Shown here: positions 44,040-54,811 of the stretch, piece by piece | Numbering within the stretch: position 1 is the stretch's first letter | Layout of the letters: every line of letters begins with the position of its first letter | Assembly: GCA_037127315.1 (NCBI GenBank) | Contig: JBBBDQ010000350.1 | Span: 1,162,001 to 1,226,000, forward strand | Direction of reading: 5' to 3' | Length of the DNA: 64,000 bases | DNA from: Ascarosepion bandense | Lineage: Eukaryota; Mollusca; Cephalopoda; Sepiida; Sepiidae | The notes under the pieces: model-generated | Told to the model about the DNA's origin: nothing | What the model saw: only the letters and a program-made list of their open reading frames with translations | The model's database searches: none | Position numbers and translations under genes: made by a program

Positions 44040-44100
44040 TTGTATAATAGGTAATGGCTCATAATTTTTAATTGGAGAACCAAGTTCCAATTCATGTTTG
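44040..44100 (+). mobile_element. tRNA-like segment following the 5S-derived part
   Basis: AATTGGAGAACCAAGTTCCA followed by ATTC resembles the SINE-B head segment (AATCGGGGAGCCGAGTTCGA then ATTC), with a B-box-like core. Together with 43910-44028 it suggests a SINE with a 5S/tRNA composite head. No body or tail matching SINE-B follows. Confidence 0.5.
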
Positions 44101-44195
44101 TTTTATTACAGTCATTAATGTGCAAGTCACTTTGAAAAAAAGTATGAATTCACCGCTTCTTCTGTCAGCTGTAAGCTAATTAGTAAGATTTGTAT

Positions 44196-44935
44196 TGTAG
44201 CTTAGGGAGCTGGTTAATGTTTCTTTTGTTCGGCCTTGTGTCTTTCTTAACCAAACTCCCGACAGCTTACAAGATTTATGTTGAATGATATTCATTAGAA
44301 GGGTTTTCATCAGAAGGTTGGTTGTCGGCAGATTGAAGTATGTAGAATTAGTGTAGAAAGAGTGGAATAACAAAATATACATTTTGAAAAAATAGAAATT
44401 TATTCAGAGGAAAGAATAACAAGAGTTGTAGAAATTAATGTTCAATTATAAACCTTAGTAAAAAGTTAATGATAGAGTTCATATTCAATGATAAAGTTGT
44501 TTGTAGTAGTAATTGTTGAGATAAAGAAGGAGAGAGAGAGAGAGAGAGAGAGAGGACAATGTCCGGGTCACTTGAAGTTGACAGTAACATCTTAGATGTG
44601 TGTCAGCGAACCGCCTCCTCTGAAATGACCACTGTGACCAGTTAGAGACCATTCTTATATATTGAACAGTCACATGGTGTGGCTCAAAGAAACGATTTTT
44701 TCTTTAGCTATGGAAAAACCGTTTCTCTGACGTATTTTGAATTTTGCAATTTGATGACCAATCAGGATCCAGAGTTCCGCTACAGGTCCGTAAAGGGAAT
44801 TTGATATTTATTTATTTTTGGTTTACCTCCGGAACTTCTGCGTGGAGCCAGATACACAAAGACCAGTTTTGGTCATTTTCTTTCTGGATCTCTGAGGGGA
44901 AACATCCGGTCCCTTGGTTTCTCGGTATCACCACA
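44196..44935 (+). mobile_element. solo LTR, family L2
   Basis: 740 bp from TGTAGCTTAGGGAGC to GGTATCACCACA, flanked by GTAT (44192-44195 and 44936-44939). It holds a polyadenylation/TATA-like area (TTATATATTGAACAG at about 44655) and an AG microsatellite (44531-44552). It matches 49254-49998 in inverse orientation and more distantly 33648-34402. The frames 44176-44382, 44485-44673 and 44744-45034 are LTR shadows. Confidence 0.82.
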
Positions 44936-45395
44936 GTATCCCTAAATAATTATTATCTCAAAAAAGATTTACAATCTACAAATATTTTTTGGCTTCAAAT
45001 AACCTGCAAAGGGTTGATATACTATAGGAAATGAACTAATCAATCAATGAAATACTGATTATGCATACAGGCATGTCTTTTAAAATTATTCTTTGGAATA
45101 TAAATGTATAAAAAGTATCATAGCCACAAAATGAGGGATCATTATATATATATAACATTAACTATAGTAATTACAATACCAATAGTAACAGAACTAACTC
45201 TGCCAAAACTAGTACTAATTAAGCTATAATTTAAATCATCTTGAACCACCCACTGAGAACAAACTCAGAGGGAAAGTGGGTGGGGAAGTAAAAAAAGAAA
45301 CAAAGTACATGAACAAAAAGTCAAGTACCCATAAGAAAGAAAAAAAACCCCAAGACGAAAACCCTAACATTAAAGCGCTCAATACGAAGGTAGAG
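44936..45395. other. unassigned stretch with a small palindrome
   Basis: 45245-45282 has CCACCCACT mirrored by AGTGGGTGG. Otherwise nothing recognised. Confidence 0.4.
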
Positions 45396-45404
45396 CAACA
45401 AATA

Positions 45405-45465
45405 CAGAAAATCTAAGCTGGAGCCAACAAACAAGTTTTGTTGGCTCCTGCTTAGATTTTCTGTC
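45405..45465. repeat. palindrome, about 25-bp arms
   Basis: CAGAAAATCTAAG and GGAGCCAACAAA on the left are mirrored by TTTGTTGGCTCC and CTTAGATTTTCTG on the right. The GTTGGCTCC word is also stem I of the hammerhead-like motif at 56155. A TA run follows. Confidence 0.85.
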
Positions 45466-45574
45466 TATATATATATATATATAATGAATTATTTTGAACA
45501 TTATTTTATAATTCATTAGAAATTGTCGGTTGCTTATAACCAAGTTTCATTAAAATTCGTTAATTTCCGTAACA

Positions 45575-45580
<6 letters not shown>

Positions 45581-45617
<37 letters not shown>

Positions 45618-45935
45618 GTAAACTTATCACTATACTTGTTTAGAAAAACCCTCCGAGTATATACATGGAAAGAAAAAATGGTTGTAAAAAAAGAATGAGC
45701 TAAGCACGTGAACATCAGTCGAAGTACGTAGCCCAAAGAAAAAATCCGAGACAAGTAATCTATAGCAAAAAAAGTGCTCAATACATAAGCAGGGCAGAAA
45801 AAGTAAATAACCTAAAGCGCCAACAAACCTATTAAGGTTTCACCTAACCAGATCTTTAGGGAAGCCAACCTTCCCTGAAGTTTAGGTGAAACCTTGGTAG
45901 GTGTGTTGGTTTTTTAGGTTATTTACTACATATAT
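45581..45935 (-). mobile_element. Penelope-like element tail with palindrome
   Basis: After a TA run (45581-45616), 45640-45830 is the reverse of the Penelope 3' region at 56215-56430 (shared TCGGATTTTTTCTTTGGGCTA). 45800-45935 is a palindrome: AAATAACCTAAA and CCAACA at left, mirrored at right. Both arms carry decayed hammerhead-like words: reversed left arm CTAAAGA...GGTGAAACC, right arm CTGAAG...GGTGAAACC. Confidence 0.68.
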
Positions 45936-46269
45936 AACTTTAATATAGGATTGATCCCCCACTTTATATCCATGCTATAATTTCTTTTCTACTGATAAGC
46001 CATAGAAAAATGAATGAATAAATCAATGAAATACTGATTAGCTACACAGGTATATCTTCTAGATTTATTTACATTCTCTGGAACATAAATATAGAGAAAC
46101 TGCAGTGGCCACAAAGTCAGGGCTCAGTTTATATATTGACTGTAATATAAAATTGATCTCCCACTTTGTATTCACAACATAATTTCTTATTTATCAAATT
46201 TTGGTGGGAGGTATGAATCCACCTTTTCAGCATCCTAGCTATGGGTTAATTCATAAGATTTGTATCACT
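45936..46269. other. unassigned stretch
   Basis: Contains pieces similar to each other (TTTATATATTGA near 46130 and 46470, and CATGGCCACAAAATGAGGG-type text near 45120 and 46450), showing a dispersed short repeat. No gene. Confidence 0.4.
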
Positions 46270-46415
46270 AAACTATTCTTCTTCTATGTGCCTTGTCCTT
46301 TCAGGACATAAGCGATCATGGCCTTCCACATCTCCCTATCCCTGGTGGCTCTTAGCAGGCTTTCTCCTGTTACACCACCCAAACCCACCTCTGCCATCCA
46401 CTAGCTCAAACCCAT
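46270..46415 (-). mobile_element. RTE-clade LINE, 3' fragment
   Basis: Reverse copy of the last 145 bp, with the TTCTTCTTCTATGTGCC tail at left. Confidence 0.8.
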
Positions 46416-46543
46416 AAATTTAGAATATAAATGTATAGAAACTAGCATGGCCACAAAATGAGGGATCAGTTTATATATTGATTGTAATATAGAATTGATC
46501 CCCCATTTTATACCCACAATTTCTTATAAACAGTTGGCATATA

Positions 46544-47035
46544 TATTCTTCTTCTATGTGCCCTGTCCTTTCAGGACGTAGGCGATCATGGCCTTCCATG
46601 TCTCCCTATCCCTGGTGGCTCTTAGCACGCTTTCTCCTGTTACCCTACCCAACCCCTGCTCTGCCATTCACCTGATCAGGCCAGTCAAGTACGTTACACG
46701 CTGTTTTCTCCTATTTCTTCATCCTTCTATCTGGTCTGTTAATATCAGATTCTCTAAGCCCTCCTTCCTCATTGCATGTCCCAGGAAGTTTAGCTGTCTC
46801 TTCCTCATACTTAGTGTTAATTTCCTTTTCATTTCCATCCTTTCAAAAACCTCATCATTGCTCACATGCTCAATCCATGATATCCACAGCATCCTTCTGT
46901 AGAACCACATTTTAGCTGCTTCAAGTTTTTCCTTCATCTTTAATGATATTGTCCAGCATTCACTGATATATTGAAGAACTGACATTACATAGCAATCCGG
47001 TACTCTCTCATTATCTCCAAAAAACCTTCTTACAA
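46544..47035 (-). mobile_element. RTE-clade LINE, RT C-terminal region
   Basis: Minus-strand frame 46985-46719 reads SVLQYISECWTIS, WFYRRMLWIS, SNDEVFERMEMKRK, RKRQLNFLGHAMRKEGLENL. A shift then leads to the end block and tail at 46544. The plus-strand 104-codon frame (46588-46902) is its antisense. Confidence 0.85.
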
Positions 47036-47274
47036 TCTAAAAGTATTTGCCAGCTTTAAATAACCTTCAAAGGGTTAATAAGCTATAGGAAAATGAATGA
47101 ATAAACAAAAAAATTTCACCAAAGGGTAATTAAAACCAAGCTAGTTTTTCAGAGTATTACTTCTGCATAGTGTTGTCAAACCTATCTCTGTACCCTAATT
47201 CTAAACTATCTCTATCCCTAACCACACAAACTGAAAAAAATCTCCTTCAGAGATTTAAACTATTCTTTATTATT

Positions 47275-47345
47275 ATCATCATTTCACCCCACGCAAGGCA
47301 ATAATATCAGTTAGAGACAAGGGGTTACTGGGAAAGAAAGCAAAT
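47275..47345 (-). mobile_element. jockey/CR1-type LINE, 3' end fragment
   Basis: CATTTCACCCCACGCAAGG and GGGGTTACTGGGA mark the reversed LINE terminus. Confidence 0.65.
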
Positions 47346-47561
47346 GAAAATAATTTAGAAGAAAATGGAAATCCAATCTTAAACAATAAACAAGGAATAA
47401 ACTTCTACTCCTGTTCTAAAGATGGGGGAAGATCATGAAGCAGGTGATGGGCAAACCTGTCTACACTTCTATTCAAAATATTTGAGATAGAAATTTGTCA
47501 AATTTGGTACAATTCACTTGTCAAATATGAAAAATGAATTACCCTTTTTTTTAAATTTTTG

Positions 47562-47755
47562 TATTAATCCATCTTTTCCCTACAGCTATGGATCAAGTAA
47601 CAGAACAGATTTGAGTCTATAGCCTTGGTTGACAACCAGTCTACTGCAAAAAGTAATGACAACCTAGCACAGAAAAATCTTCTGCCCAGTTAGTCATATC
47701 TCTTTTGAGACATGATCACCCAAGCATGTATCATGCATGGCACTTAACTGACTGA
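47562..47755 (+). mobile_element. SINE-B, 5'-truncated
   Basis: Begins within the body (GTATTAATCCATCTTTTCC) and runs to CACTTAACTGACTGAC; the tRNA-like head is missing. Confidence 0.82.
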
Positions 47756-48419
47756 CACTTGTCAACATTAAAAGATTCTATAAAACTTTACAAAATGGTT
47801 GACTTTCTAATTTACTTAGCTTTTTTTATTTCCATCAAATTTGATGTCTGTTTTAAAAGAATGTTTTTATTTGTTTCTTTAGGGGTTTGCGATTATTAGA
47901 ATTTTGCATGCCAAATAGGTGTTTTGTTTGAAATGTCTGTAACATTTTTGTACTGGAATTATTTGAATACTAGTGCAAGGAAGATAACACAAATACTGGA
48001 CAATTGCAAGATGTTTACAAAGCCAAGAAACAAAAGACTGGCTGTGAAAGCACAGAGTGCAACAATAATATTTGGAAAACATATCATAAATACCATCATT
48101 TTAAAGATTAGAAGGAAATTAGTTTTAGTAATAATAACTATTACATTAATAAGTTTTCTTAATTCCTGACCATTGGCAATTCCTTATTATTCTGATTTTC
48201 AGTGTATGATATATAGATTGAGTACCAAAATTTGTTATTTTTGTTCTTTATTACATGAAATACATAGTTTGTTGGGAAAGAAAACAAAAAGAATAGAACT
48301 TGAATCAAAATGAGGATCTCAGCTTTGCTGATAAAAATGCCAACATGGATATATAAAAATATACAATTATATTTTTATTCTTTTTCTCTTCTCACTTCAG
48401 TGATGTGGTTTATGTTGGG
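47756..48419. other. unassigned stretch
   Basis: The 81-codon plus frame 47924-48169 and its antisense are AT-rich and show no domain. Confidence 0.4.
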
Positions 48420-48811
48420 GTTTGGTTAACTATTAACTATTAGGCTACTCCAGTTTTTTTAAAAAATGATGTATTTCATACCATTTTTAGTATTTATTGA
48501 CAAGTAGATAATTCTAAATGAAAATAGAATGGTTCTTTTGTTAATACTGCACAATAGCATGTGCATTAAATGAACTGCTCTTGTGTTCAGTTTTTATGCT
48601 CTCTTCCCCATGCTAGTCCCTTCTTATTATTAGCTGGCTGATGCAAAGGCTTCCTGTCTGCCTTGTAAAATTTTGCACAGTTATAATAACAAAAGAACCA
48701 TTCTATTTTCATTTAGAATTATCCATCTGGCAATAAATACTAAAAATAGTATGGAATACATCATTTTTTTAAAAAAACTGGGGTTGCCTAATAATTATGA
48801 CCAGTAGTGTA
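48420..48811. mobile_element. Tc1/mariner-type MITE with long inverted repeats, copy 2
   Basis: Arms of about 130 bp (48430-48570 and 48660-48811) are inverted copies. Outer right end reversed is TACACTACTGGTCATAATTA. The central 90 bp (TTATGCTCTCTTCCCCATGC) is unique to this copy; at 12972 the centre differs. Confidence 0.8.
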
Positions 48812-49253
48812 GGTATGTGTGCACACAAAGAACAGCCAACTGCTGCTTTGTCTTCTCTTCTTCTCTGTCTCTGGTCTGAACTCAACTGCTGTCTGATCCC
48901 CCTGGTCTATTAAATAGGTGAACCTCGCTCGACACATGGCACTTTTGCCCCATTTTGCTTATATCTCGAGTGCTTATCCTTTCTAAACTCGACCACTCTG
49001 TTTGTCAAAACAAAACCTAGCCTGCTACTTGGGGTTTTTTTTGCACTCTCTGACATTTCAATACAAATACACTTCTGGGCAATTTTTTATACTGTAGTAA
49101 AAGAATATATAACAAAAGCAATGGTTTATTTCAGTTTTAGCCCAATTTGAATAATTCTTTCATTGGGTCTCCATAGGTATGTAATCAATAGAATGAAAGT
49201 TTAGACATATTTCTTTAATAATTTCTTCACATGATACATTAACAATGAGAATA
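48812..49253. other. unassigned stretch
   Basis: Slightly richer in C/T (TTCTCTTCTTCTCTGTCTCT at about 48852). Nothing recognised. Confidence 0.4.
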
Positions 49254-49998
49254 TGTTGTGATACCAAGAAAGCAAGGGACCAGATGTTTGTCCTCACAGA
49301 TCCAGAAAGCAAATGACTAAAACTGGTCTTTGTGCATCTTGGCTCCACACAAAAATTCCGGAGGTAAACCAAAAATAAATAAATATCAAATTCCTTTTAC
49401 GAACCTGTAGCAGAACTCTGGATCCTGATTGGTCATCAAATCGCAAAATTCAAAATACGTCAGAGAAATGGTTTTTCTATAGCTAAAGAAAAAATTATTT
49501 CTGAGCCACTCCGTGTGACTGGATTGAATATTTAAGGATGGTCTCTAACTGGTCACAGTCAGTCAGAGGAAGTGGGTTGGTGACGTGCAACTAACATGTA
49601 ACGGCAACTTCAAACCAACTCGGAGATAAGGTCAGGCTGCTCCTTGTTCTTTTTCCTCTTATCCCTCTCTCAACAATTTCTGCTACAAACATTTTGTACG
49701 AACTCTTAATACCTCAACTTTATCATTGAACATGAACTCTACTCATAACGTTCTCAATGAACATTAATTTCTACAACTCATGTGAATTATTTCTTTTAAT
49801 AAATTTCTATTTCACATTTAAATTGGATATTTTATTATTCCACTCTTCTGTACTAATTCTACATACTCCAACCTGCCGGCAACCAACCTTCTGATGAAAA
49901 CCCTTCTGATCAATACTATTCAACATAAAACTTGTAAGTTGTAGGGAGTTAATTCTGACACAAGGCCAAACAAAAAATACATTAACGAGCTCCCTACA
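49254..49998 (-). mobile_element. LTR, family L2, reverse copy
   Basis: Reverse complement of the LTR at 44196: TGTTGTGATACC at left and GCTCCCTACA at right. The ends are clear TG...CA, but the flanks (GAATA, CTTCA) do not match, so it may be one LTR of a broken element rather than a clean solo LTR. Confidence 0.78.
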
Positions 49999-50043
49999 CT
50001 TCAAATATATAGAATTACAATAACAATAGACTTCTTTTTAATA

Positions 50044-50566
50044 TTAGGTCGGTGCAAAAGTTTTTGCCAGTTTGTAAAAGGGACATTTTAAATCATTGTA
50101 ATTTATTTTATGCATATTGTTATTACTTAAACATATCACCATGATTAATTTATAACTTTTTCTTTCAGATTATTAAAGCAGCATTCATATTTTTCTGCAA
50201 TATTCTTTCCATCTAAAGAACACATTAGGCATTCTCTACTCTATGAGTTTCACAGAGGTTCCAATGCAAATCTTTGCTTTCACGACACCTTCAGACACCA
50301 TTTTTGGGGGTAGGCTTGTCACAGGTGATGAGAAGTGGATTCTCTACCGTAACATTAGATGTTGGCGATCATGGATAAATCAAGGAGAAAGACCAGGTTA
50401 GCAACCGAGAGTAGGACTCCATCCCAAAAAGACCATGTTGAGCAGATGAAATCAAGTTATAGAAAGCAAAGGTTGTTTTTGTTATGAATAAAAATTTTCA
50501 AAATCACACAGTTTTTCATTTTCAAGATGAAATTTTAAATCGGCAAAAACTTTTACACCAACCTGA
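50044..50566 (+). mobile_element. mariner transposon, deleted and mutated
   Basis: Inverted ends TTAGGTCGGTGCAAAAGTTT and the reverse of AAAACTTTTACACCAACCTGA, flanked by TA (50042-50043, 50567-50568). From 50318 the frame reads VTGDEKWILYRN, with the first Asp of the mariner DD34D triad in TGDE. It then passes SWINQGERPG, a TAG, and GLHPKKTML. The remaining transposase is missing on both sides: the element is 523 bp against about 1.3 kb for intact mariners. It is inactive. Confidence 0.9.
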
Positions 50567-50653
50567 TACTATGACAATTCATTTCTAAATCTAACTGCAA
50601 AAAAATAAAATAAAATAAACATTATGGGAGCCATATACAACAAATTAAATTAG

Positions 50654-50806
50654 TTTAGTCTATCTACTCCAATTGAAAAAAAAAAAACAAAGCGAGAAGA
50701 TTAGAAAAGAGAAAACTGGAAACCACATCCTAAACAGGAAACAAGGGATGAGCCTCTTCACCTGTTCAATAGATGTGGGTGGAGTGTGAACTGGGCAATT
50801 TATATA
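50654..50806 (-). mobile_element. LINE 3'-tail block
   Basis: GGAAACCACATCCTAAACAG and GATGTGGGTGGAGTGTGAAC: one unit of the block found at 17483, 20712 and 57360. Confidence 0.68.
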
Positions 50807-50875
50807 CTAAATTATTTATATACTAAAGTGAAAAAATTTCAATTGATATAAAATATCTATTGTTTTCAACATTCA

Positions 50876-51181
50876 GTCACTGAAGTGCCATACGTGATAC
50901 ATGCTTTGGGTGATCATGTCTCGAAAGAGATATGACTGACTGGACAGAAGATTATCCTGCAGTAGGTTGCCATTAATTTCTGTGGTAGACTGGTTGCCAG
51001 CCAAGGCTATAGAACCTAATCTGTCCTATTATTTAACCCATAACTGGATGGTAGAGATGGATTAATACCTTTCGTAAGGGTATTTGTGCGTAAGTAAATG
51101 CAAGGAATTCAACTGGAATTCAAACTTGACACCCTGATTTGTCATTCCAAGTTGTTATTCACTGTACCACAATGCACATCC
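50876..51181 (-). mobile_element. tRNA-derived SINE-B
   Basis: Full-length reverse copy; the tail reads CAGTCACTGAAGTGCC, the same GAAGTGCC variant that dominates the satellite at 21262. Confidence 0.86.
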
Positions 51182-51237
51182 TAACATTATATGTTTCAAC
51201 ATTATATGTTTAATATATATTTATATATATATATTTT

Positions 51238-52190
51238 TTTTTATTCATTTCACCCCGAGCAAGGTAGAAATGCCACTGATGTGCCGGGGGCTACATAACT
51301 GTAAAAAGATTAATTAGAAAAGAGTGAGGAGTACAAACTAGTTAGAAAAGAGCAATAGAAAGCTGAGAAAGCAGGTGCGATGACAGATACATAGGTGGAG
51401 AGAAAGGGAAGGTTATACGGGGGTGGGGAGAGAGCGAGAGTCCAGTGGTTAGTAGATGAGTATTGACTTTGCATTTAAATTTCTGGAGGTTGTAGCCATC
51501 AAGAAAGCAAGAATATGGGAGTGAGTTCCACAGGTGGGAAGTGCGAGAGAAGAAGCTGCAGGAGTAGAATTGTCGTCTGCATTTGGCTAACCTGAATGTG
51601 AATGGGTGGGACCCAGTTGCCAGTCTGGTTGCACGAGTAAACACCTGTTGAGGAGGCACCAGTGACTTAAGTTCATCCGAGCAGAAGCCATGAAAGTATT
51701 TATATTTACTCCAGATAAGTCAAATGTGAAGTTGGAGGAGAATCTGTGAACAAAGCACTCAGCCTTGTCTGCTGTGGCTGTGAAAACTTCAAATTTATTG
51801 ATGAAAGGAGTGATGGAGGGTTTGATGTTGTTGAACAAACTTTTACAGAGTCGCCAATGGTCTTTGGAGCTGAACTAGCTGGCTGTTATACACTACTTCA
51901 TTCTATCAGCAAACAACAACTTTGTATCATTCTTGCGCTCATTGTGAACAGAAGCAAAAAGGCACCTATTATAGTCAGATGTGTGGCTTTGATAAAGCCA
52001 GAAGAGGTGATTCCTATGGGCAATAGAAACCAAGCAAACAGGAGAGGACCAGGGAGACAAATGAGCTTTAAGACAAAACTTCCTGGCTGGGAGGCCAGCT
52101 TTCAACCAGAAGGAGACCTCAGAAGTGCAGTCCTTAATGAAGAGGCTAAACACTTTTTCCCAAGAGATGATACACAGAAAATCAAACACC
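51238..52190 (-). mobile_element. jockey/CR1-type LINE, linker joined to RT C-terminus
   Basis: Minus strand, read from 52190 down. First comes the region between endonuclease and RT: DFLCIISWEKVFSL, SEVSFWLKAG, ARKFCLKAH, HRNHLFWLYQ, RSFASVHNE-like text, then DKAECFVHRFSSNFTFD. It then jumps at about 51711 to the RT C-terminus (LWNSLPYSCFLDGYN) and 3' end at 51238, so the whole catalytic RT is deleted. The plus-strand 161-codon frame at 51746-52231 is an antisense shadow. It continues upstream as the endonuclease at 52694-53095. Confidence 0.85.
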
Positions 52191-52195
52191 GACTT

Positions 52196-52692
52196 GGCAG
52201 CTTGACTGCAGTTGCTCTCTCACCGGTGTGACGTGGCTTCCCTTTGACTCTTTTACAAATACTTTCACAGCTTCTGCTCCATGAACTTAGCACACTGGTG
52301 CCCCCTATGTATGAATTTACATGAGCTACTAGACTAGCAACTAGGTCCCACCCTGTTACAGTGAAACTGATAAAATGTAACTTCAATTTCTACTCTAACA
52401 GCTTCTTTTCTTGTACTTCCCGCCTGTGGAATTCTCTTCCGTATACTTGCTTTACTGACACTACAATCTCCAAGAATTTAAATCTAAAGTTAATAGACAT
52501 CTCCTATCTCACTAACTCACCCTCATTCTCTCAAGCTCTTTTCTCTATCCACTCCACCCCCATTACACCGGTATTCTCATCCATCTATTACCCTTCTCTT
52601 GACTTCCCCTATAACTAACCACTCTTTTTCATCACTTTCCCCTATGTAACCCCCTGTGCAGCAGTGGCAGTAAAACTGCCTTGCTTATGGTG
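52196..52692 (+). mobile_element. jockey/CR1-type LINE, 3' fragment nested in another LINE
   Basis: Plus-strand copy from ACCGACTTGGCAGC-like start to GGTGAAATATTT and an A run. It encodes the RT C-terminus in pieces (52361-52618: FFSCTSRLWNSLPYTCF). It splits the minus-strand LINE between its endonuclease and linker. Confidence 0.83.
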
Positions 52693-52693
52693 A

Positions 52694-53095
52694 AATATTT
52701 AAAAAAAAAAAGAAAACCTGTCCACTCTTTGGTAGCAGTAAAAAATTCAGGTGATAAAAGTTTCCTGTGAGGAGTGGGAGTAGAGAGAGATATTAATGAA
52801 AACCACATTATGATCAGAGTTTCCAAGAGGGCAAAACTGTATGGCTTCACAGGAGTCGGGGATAGAAGTGAAGCAAAGAACATGTCCTGTAAGGATACTG
52901 CAGAAGCACATGGGGAAATCCACCACTTGTGTGAGAGACTGAGTGATTCCAAAGTTCATGGTATAGATGCCAGCAATATAAGTGACAGAATTTTTCTGCC
53001 ACTTGGTATGGTGAGCATTAAAGAGACTTCATGGTATACTGTGAATAAGTTCTCTATATTTGCTTCTTTCCAAAAACTGTGCTTCCTTCTACACA
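52694..53095 (-). mobile_element. jockey/CR1-type LINE, endonuclease end
   Basis: Minus strand frame 52959-52747 reads FGITQSLTQVVDFP and later CPLGNSDHNVVFINI. SDH is the catalytic motif of APE-type LINE endonucleases. After the nested insertion the reading resumes at 52190 (EWTGF joined to DFLCIISW), showing one original element. Confidence 0.8.
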
Positions 53096-53199
53096 TGCCT
53101 TCACCATTATAATCAAATGGATAGTCTGGCTCTTGGTTCTAAGCAATGAGTGGCTTGACTCACATAGATCAAAAACAACATGAAACTCCAATATAGTAT

Positions 53200-53286
53200 T
53201 GTTTTCAATCCTGGGTAAAAAGCAATCAGATGTCTAACCATACTGATGAGCTGTGATACAGTGAAACAGATCTGTCTGTGGATGAC
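53200..53286 (+). mobile_element. SINE-A, 3' part
   Basis: From TTTCAATCCTGGGTAAAAAG (B box) to the GATGACTATATA tail; the leader and A box are missing. A TA run follows to 53322. Confidence 0.8.
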
Positions 53287-53288
53287 TA

Positions 53289-53322
<34 letters not shown>

Positions 53323-53324
53323 GT

Positions 53325-54085
53325 GTATTGAGGCAGCAGATAATTATCTAAATATATACTGTTAAATATAACAGACAATGAATGTCTATTATGTTTAATC
53401 ATGAGCCATTCTAAACATCGTATTTTGGCTTTAATTTCAAGTGAAGATAAAGACAAAAATTGTCCAGCATTTGGATATTTTTTTATTGCTGGTTCTAAGC
53501 TTTCAGCTCACATGGGCCATCTTCAGAGAGGTTACAGGGACGTTAACATAAAGGTATCCACCATCAAAGATGATTTTATCTTATGTTGACATAAAACATT
53601 GCTATGCAGTGATAACAGACACCAAATAGCAGACGCAGTTCATAAATTTGTAATGCAGTTCTTTGATGTGACACTGCATGAGAGACTGAAACGTTAACAG
53701 AACCATATGTCTAAATGCAATGTAATGTGCTGTGACTAGATTGAAATGGGATTTTATTAAGTGTGGTGTGACATCATAGAACCGCATTACAAATTTATGA
53801 ACTGCGTCTGCTATTTGGTGTCTGTTATCATTGCATAGCAATGTTTTATATCAACACAAGATAAAATCATCTTTGATGGTGGATGTCTTTATGCTAATGT
53901 TCCTGAAACCTCTCTAAAGTTGTGAGCTGAAAGCTTAGAACCAACATAATAAAAAATATCCAAATATTGGACAATTTTTGTCTCTATTTTCACCTGAAAT
54001 TAAAGCCAAAATATGATGTTCAGAACGGTTCATGATTAAACATAATAGACATTCATTGTCTGTTATATTTAACAGTATATGTTTA
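53325..54085. repeat. inverted pair of repeat Y (foldback)
   Basis: Left arm 53345-53665 and right arm about 53766-54085 are inverted copies over about 315 bp, both ending in CATATACTGTTAAATATAAC-type text (the inner 100 bp belongs to the left copy only). The minus copy is complete, the plus copy lacks its first about 100 bp. The left arm holds, on the minus strand at about 53508-53536, CTGAAGA, a stem and GAAAG. Confidence 0.88.
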
Positions 54086-54089
54086 GAAA

Positions 54090-54272
54090 AAAAATATATA
54101 TATTAATTATTTAATTACTTAGTTTTTGGTCATAATAAAATTAGACCAGTACACAGTTGTATTAAAAGTGTTCAATACAACTATATTGCAGAACTTTTCC
54201 AAATTTTTCATTTGTAAATGAGTTATTACTCAACCTAGATTTCTACCATCTGGTGTCTTCAGGTGATTTGCA
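54090..54272 (-). repeat. repeat X, single copy with hammerhead-like core
   Basis: Matches the left part of 36805-37095. On the minus strand at about 54228-54251 it has CTGAAGA, ACC/GGT stem, GAAATC, and outer arms GTTATT/AATAAC. Probably the 3' tail of the Penelope remnant at 54290. Confidence 0.68.
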
Positions 54273-54289
54273 ATAACTGATTTTTACCA

Positions 54290-54790
54290 TTTTTTTAAAA
54301 ACACCCATATAACAGGGATACTTTTGAATGTGCAATTTTCAAAATTAGAAGAAGCTAACAATTTTATCCATGGTTGTAAGACCCTAACAGGTATTTTATG
54401 GTATGGTTTCACTTAGTCATAATTTCTGTTCTTTCATTCAGTGATTCATTTTTGTTTGGGAATAACATAATAGCTAACTTTTCTTCCTGGCACAGTCTAC
54501 ATATTTTGCCACCATTGTAAGGCTTGGCTGTTTTCACTATATTCCATGTTATGTCTGGGTCTTTTCCATATTTTAATTTCAATTTCTACCCATAGCTAGC
54601 AAATCAGATATTACAAATTGCCTGAAGACACCTCATGGTACAAACCTAGATCATGGGGTTATCAAAGTTGTTTAAGTCATCCTTTTTTATCCATAATGTG
54701 TTGTTATGTTATAATAATGTCTTACGGGAGTGCCTGATAATGTCTGTTTCTTGATTTGTAATTTCATTAAACTGTTTAGCAAAACTAATG
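54290..54790 (-). mobile_element. Penelope-like element, rearranged remnant
   Basis: Minus strand. At about 54640-54790 is an RT piece (HSRKTLL, HNNTLWIKKDDLNNFD). At about 54400-54600 is the endonuclease C-terminus (DPDITWNIVKTAKPY, CRLCQEEKLAIML, SLNERTEIMTK). The middle of the element is missing. A degenerate X motif (CTGAAGACACCTCATGG) lies between on the other strand, so the locus is rearranged. Confidence 0.75.
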
Positions 54791-54811
54791 GAAGCCATTA
54801 GTTTTGCTAAA
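54775..54811. repeat. perfect 17-bp hairpin at Penelope junction
   Basis: TTTAGCAAAACTAATGG, loop AAG, then its exact complement. It marks the meeting point of the minus and plus Penelope copies. Confidence 0.95.

Noticed and set aside
51746..52231. 161-codon plus-strand frame as a protein gene
   Set aside because: The minus strand reads a LINE endonuclease-RT linker (SWEKVFSL, DKAECFVHRF) across the same bases, so the plus frame is its antisense.
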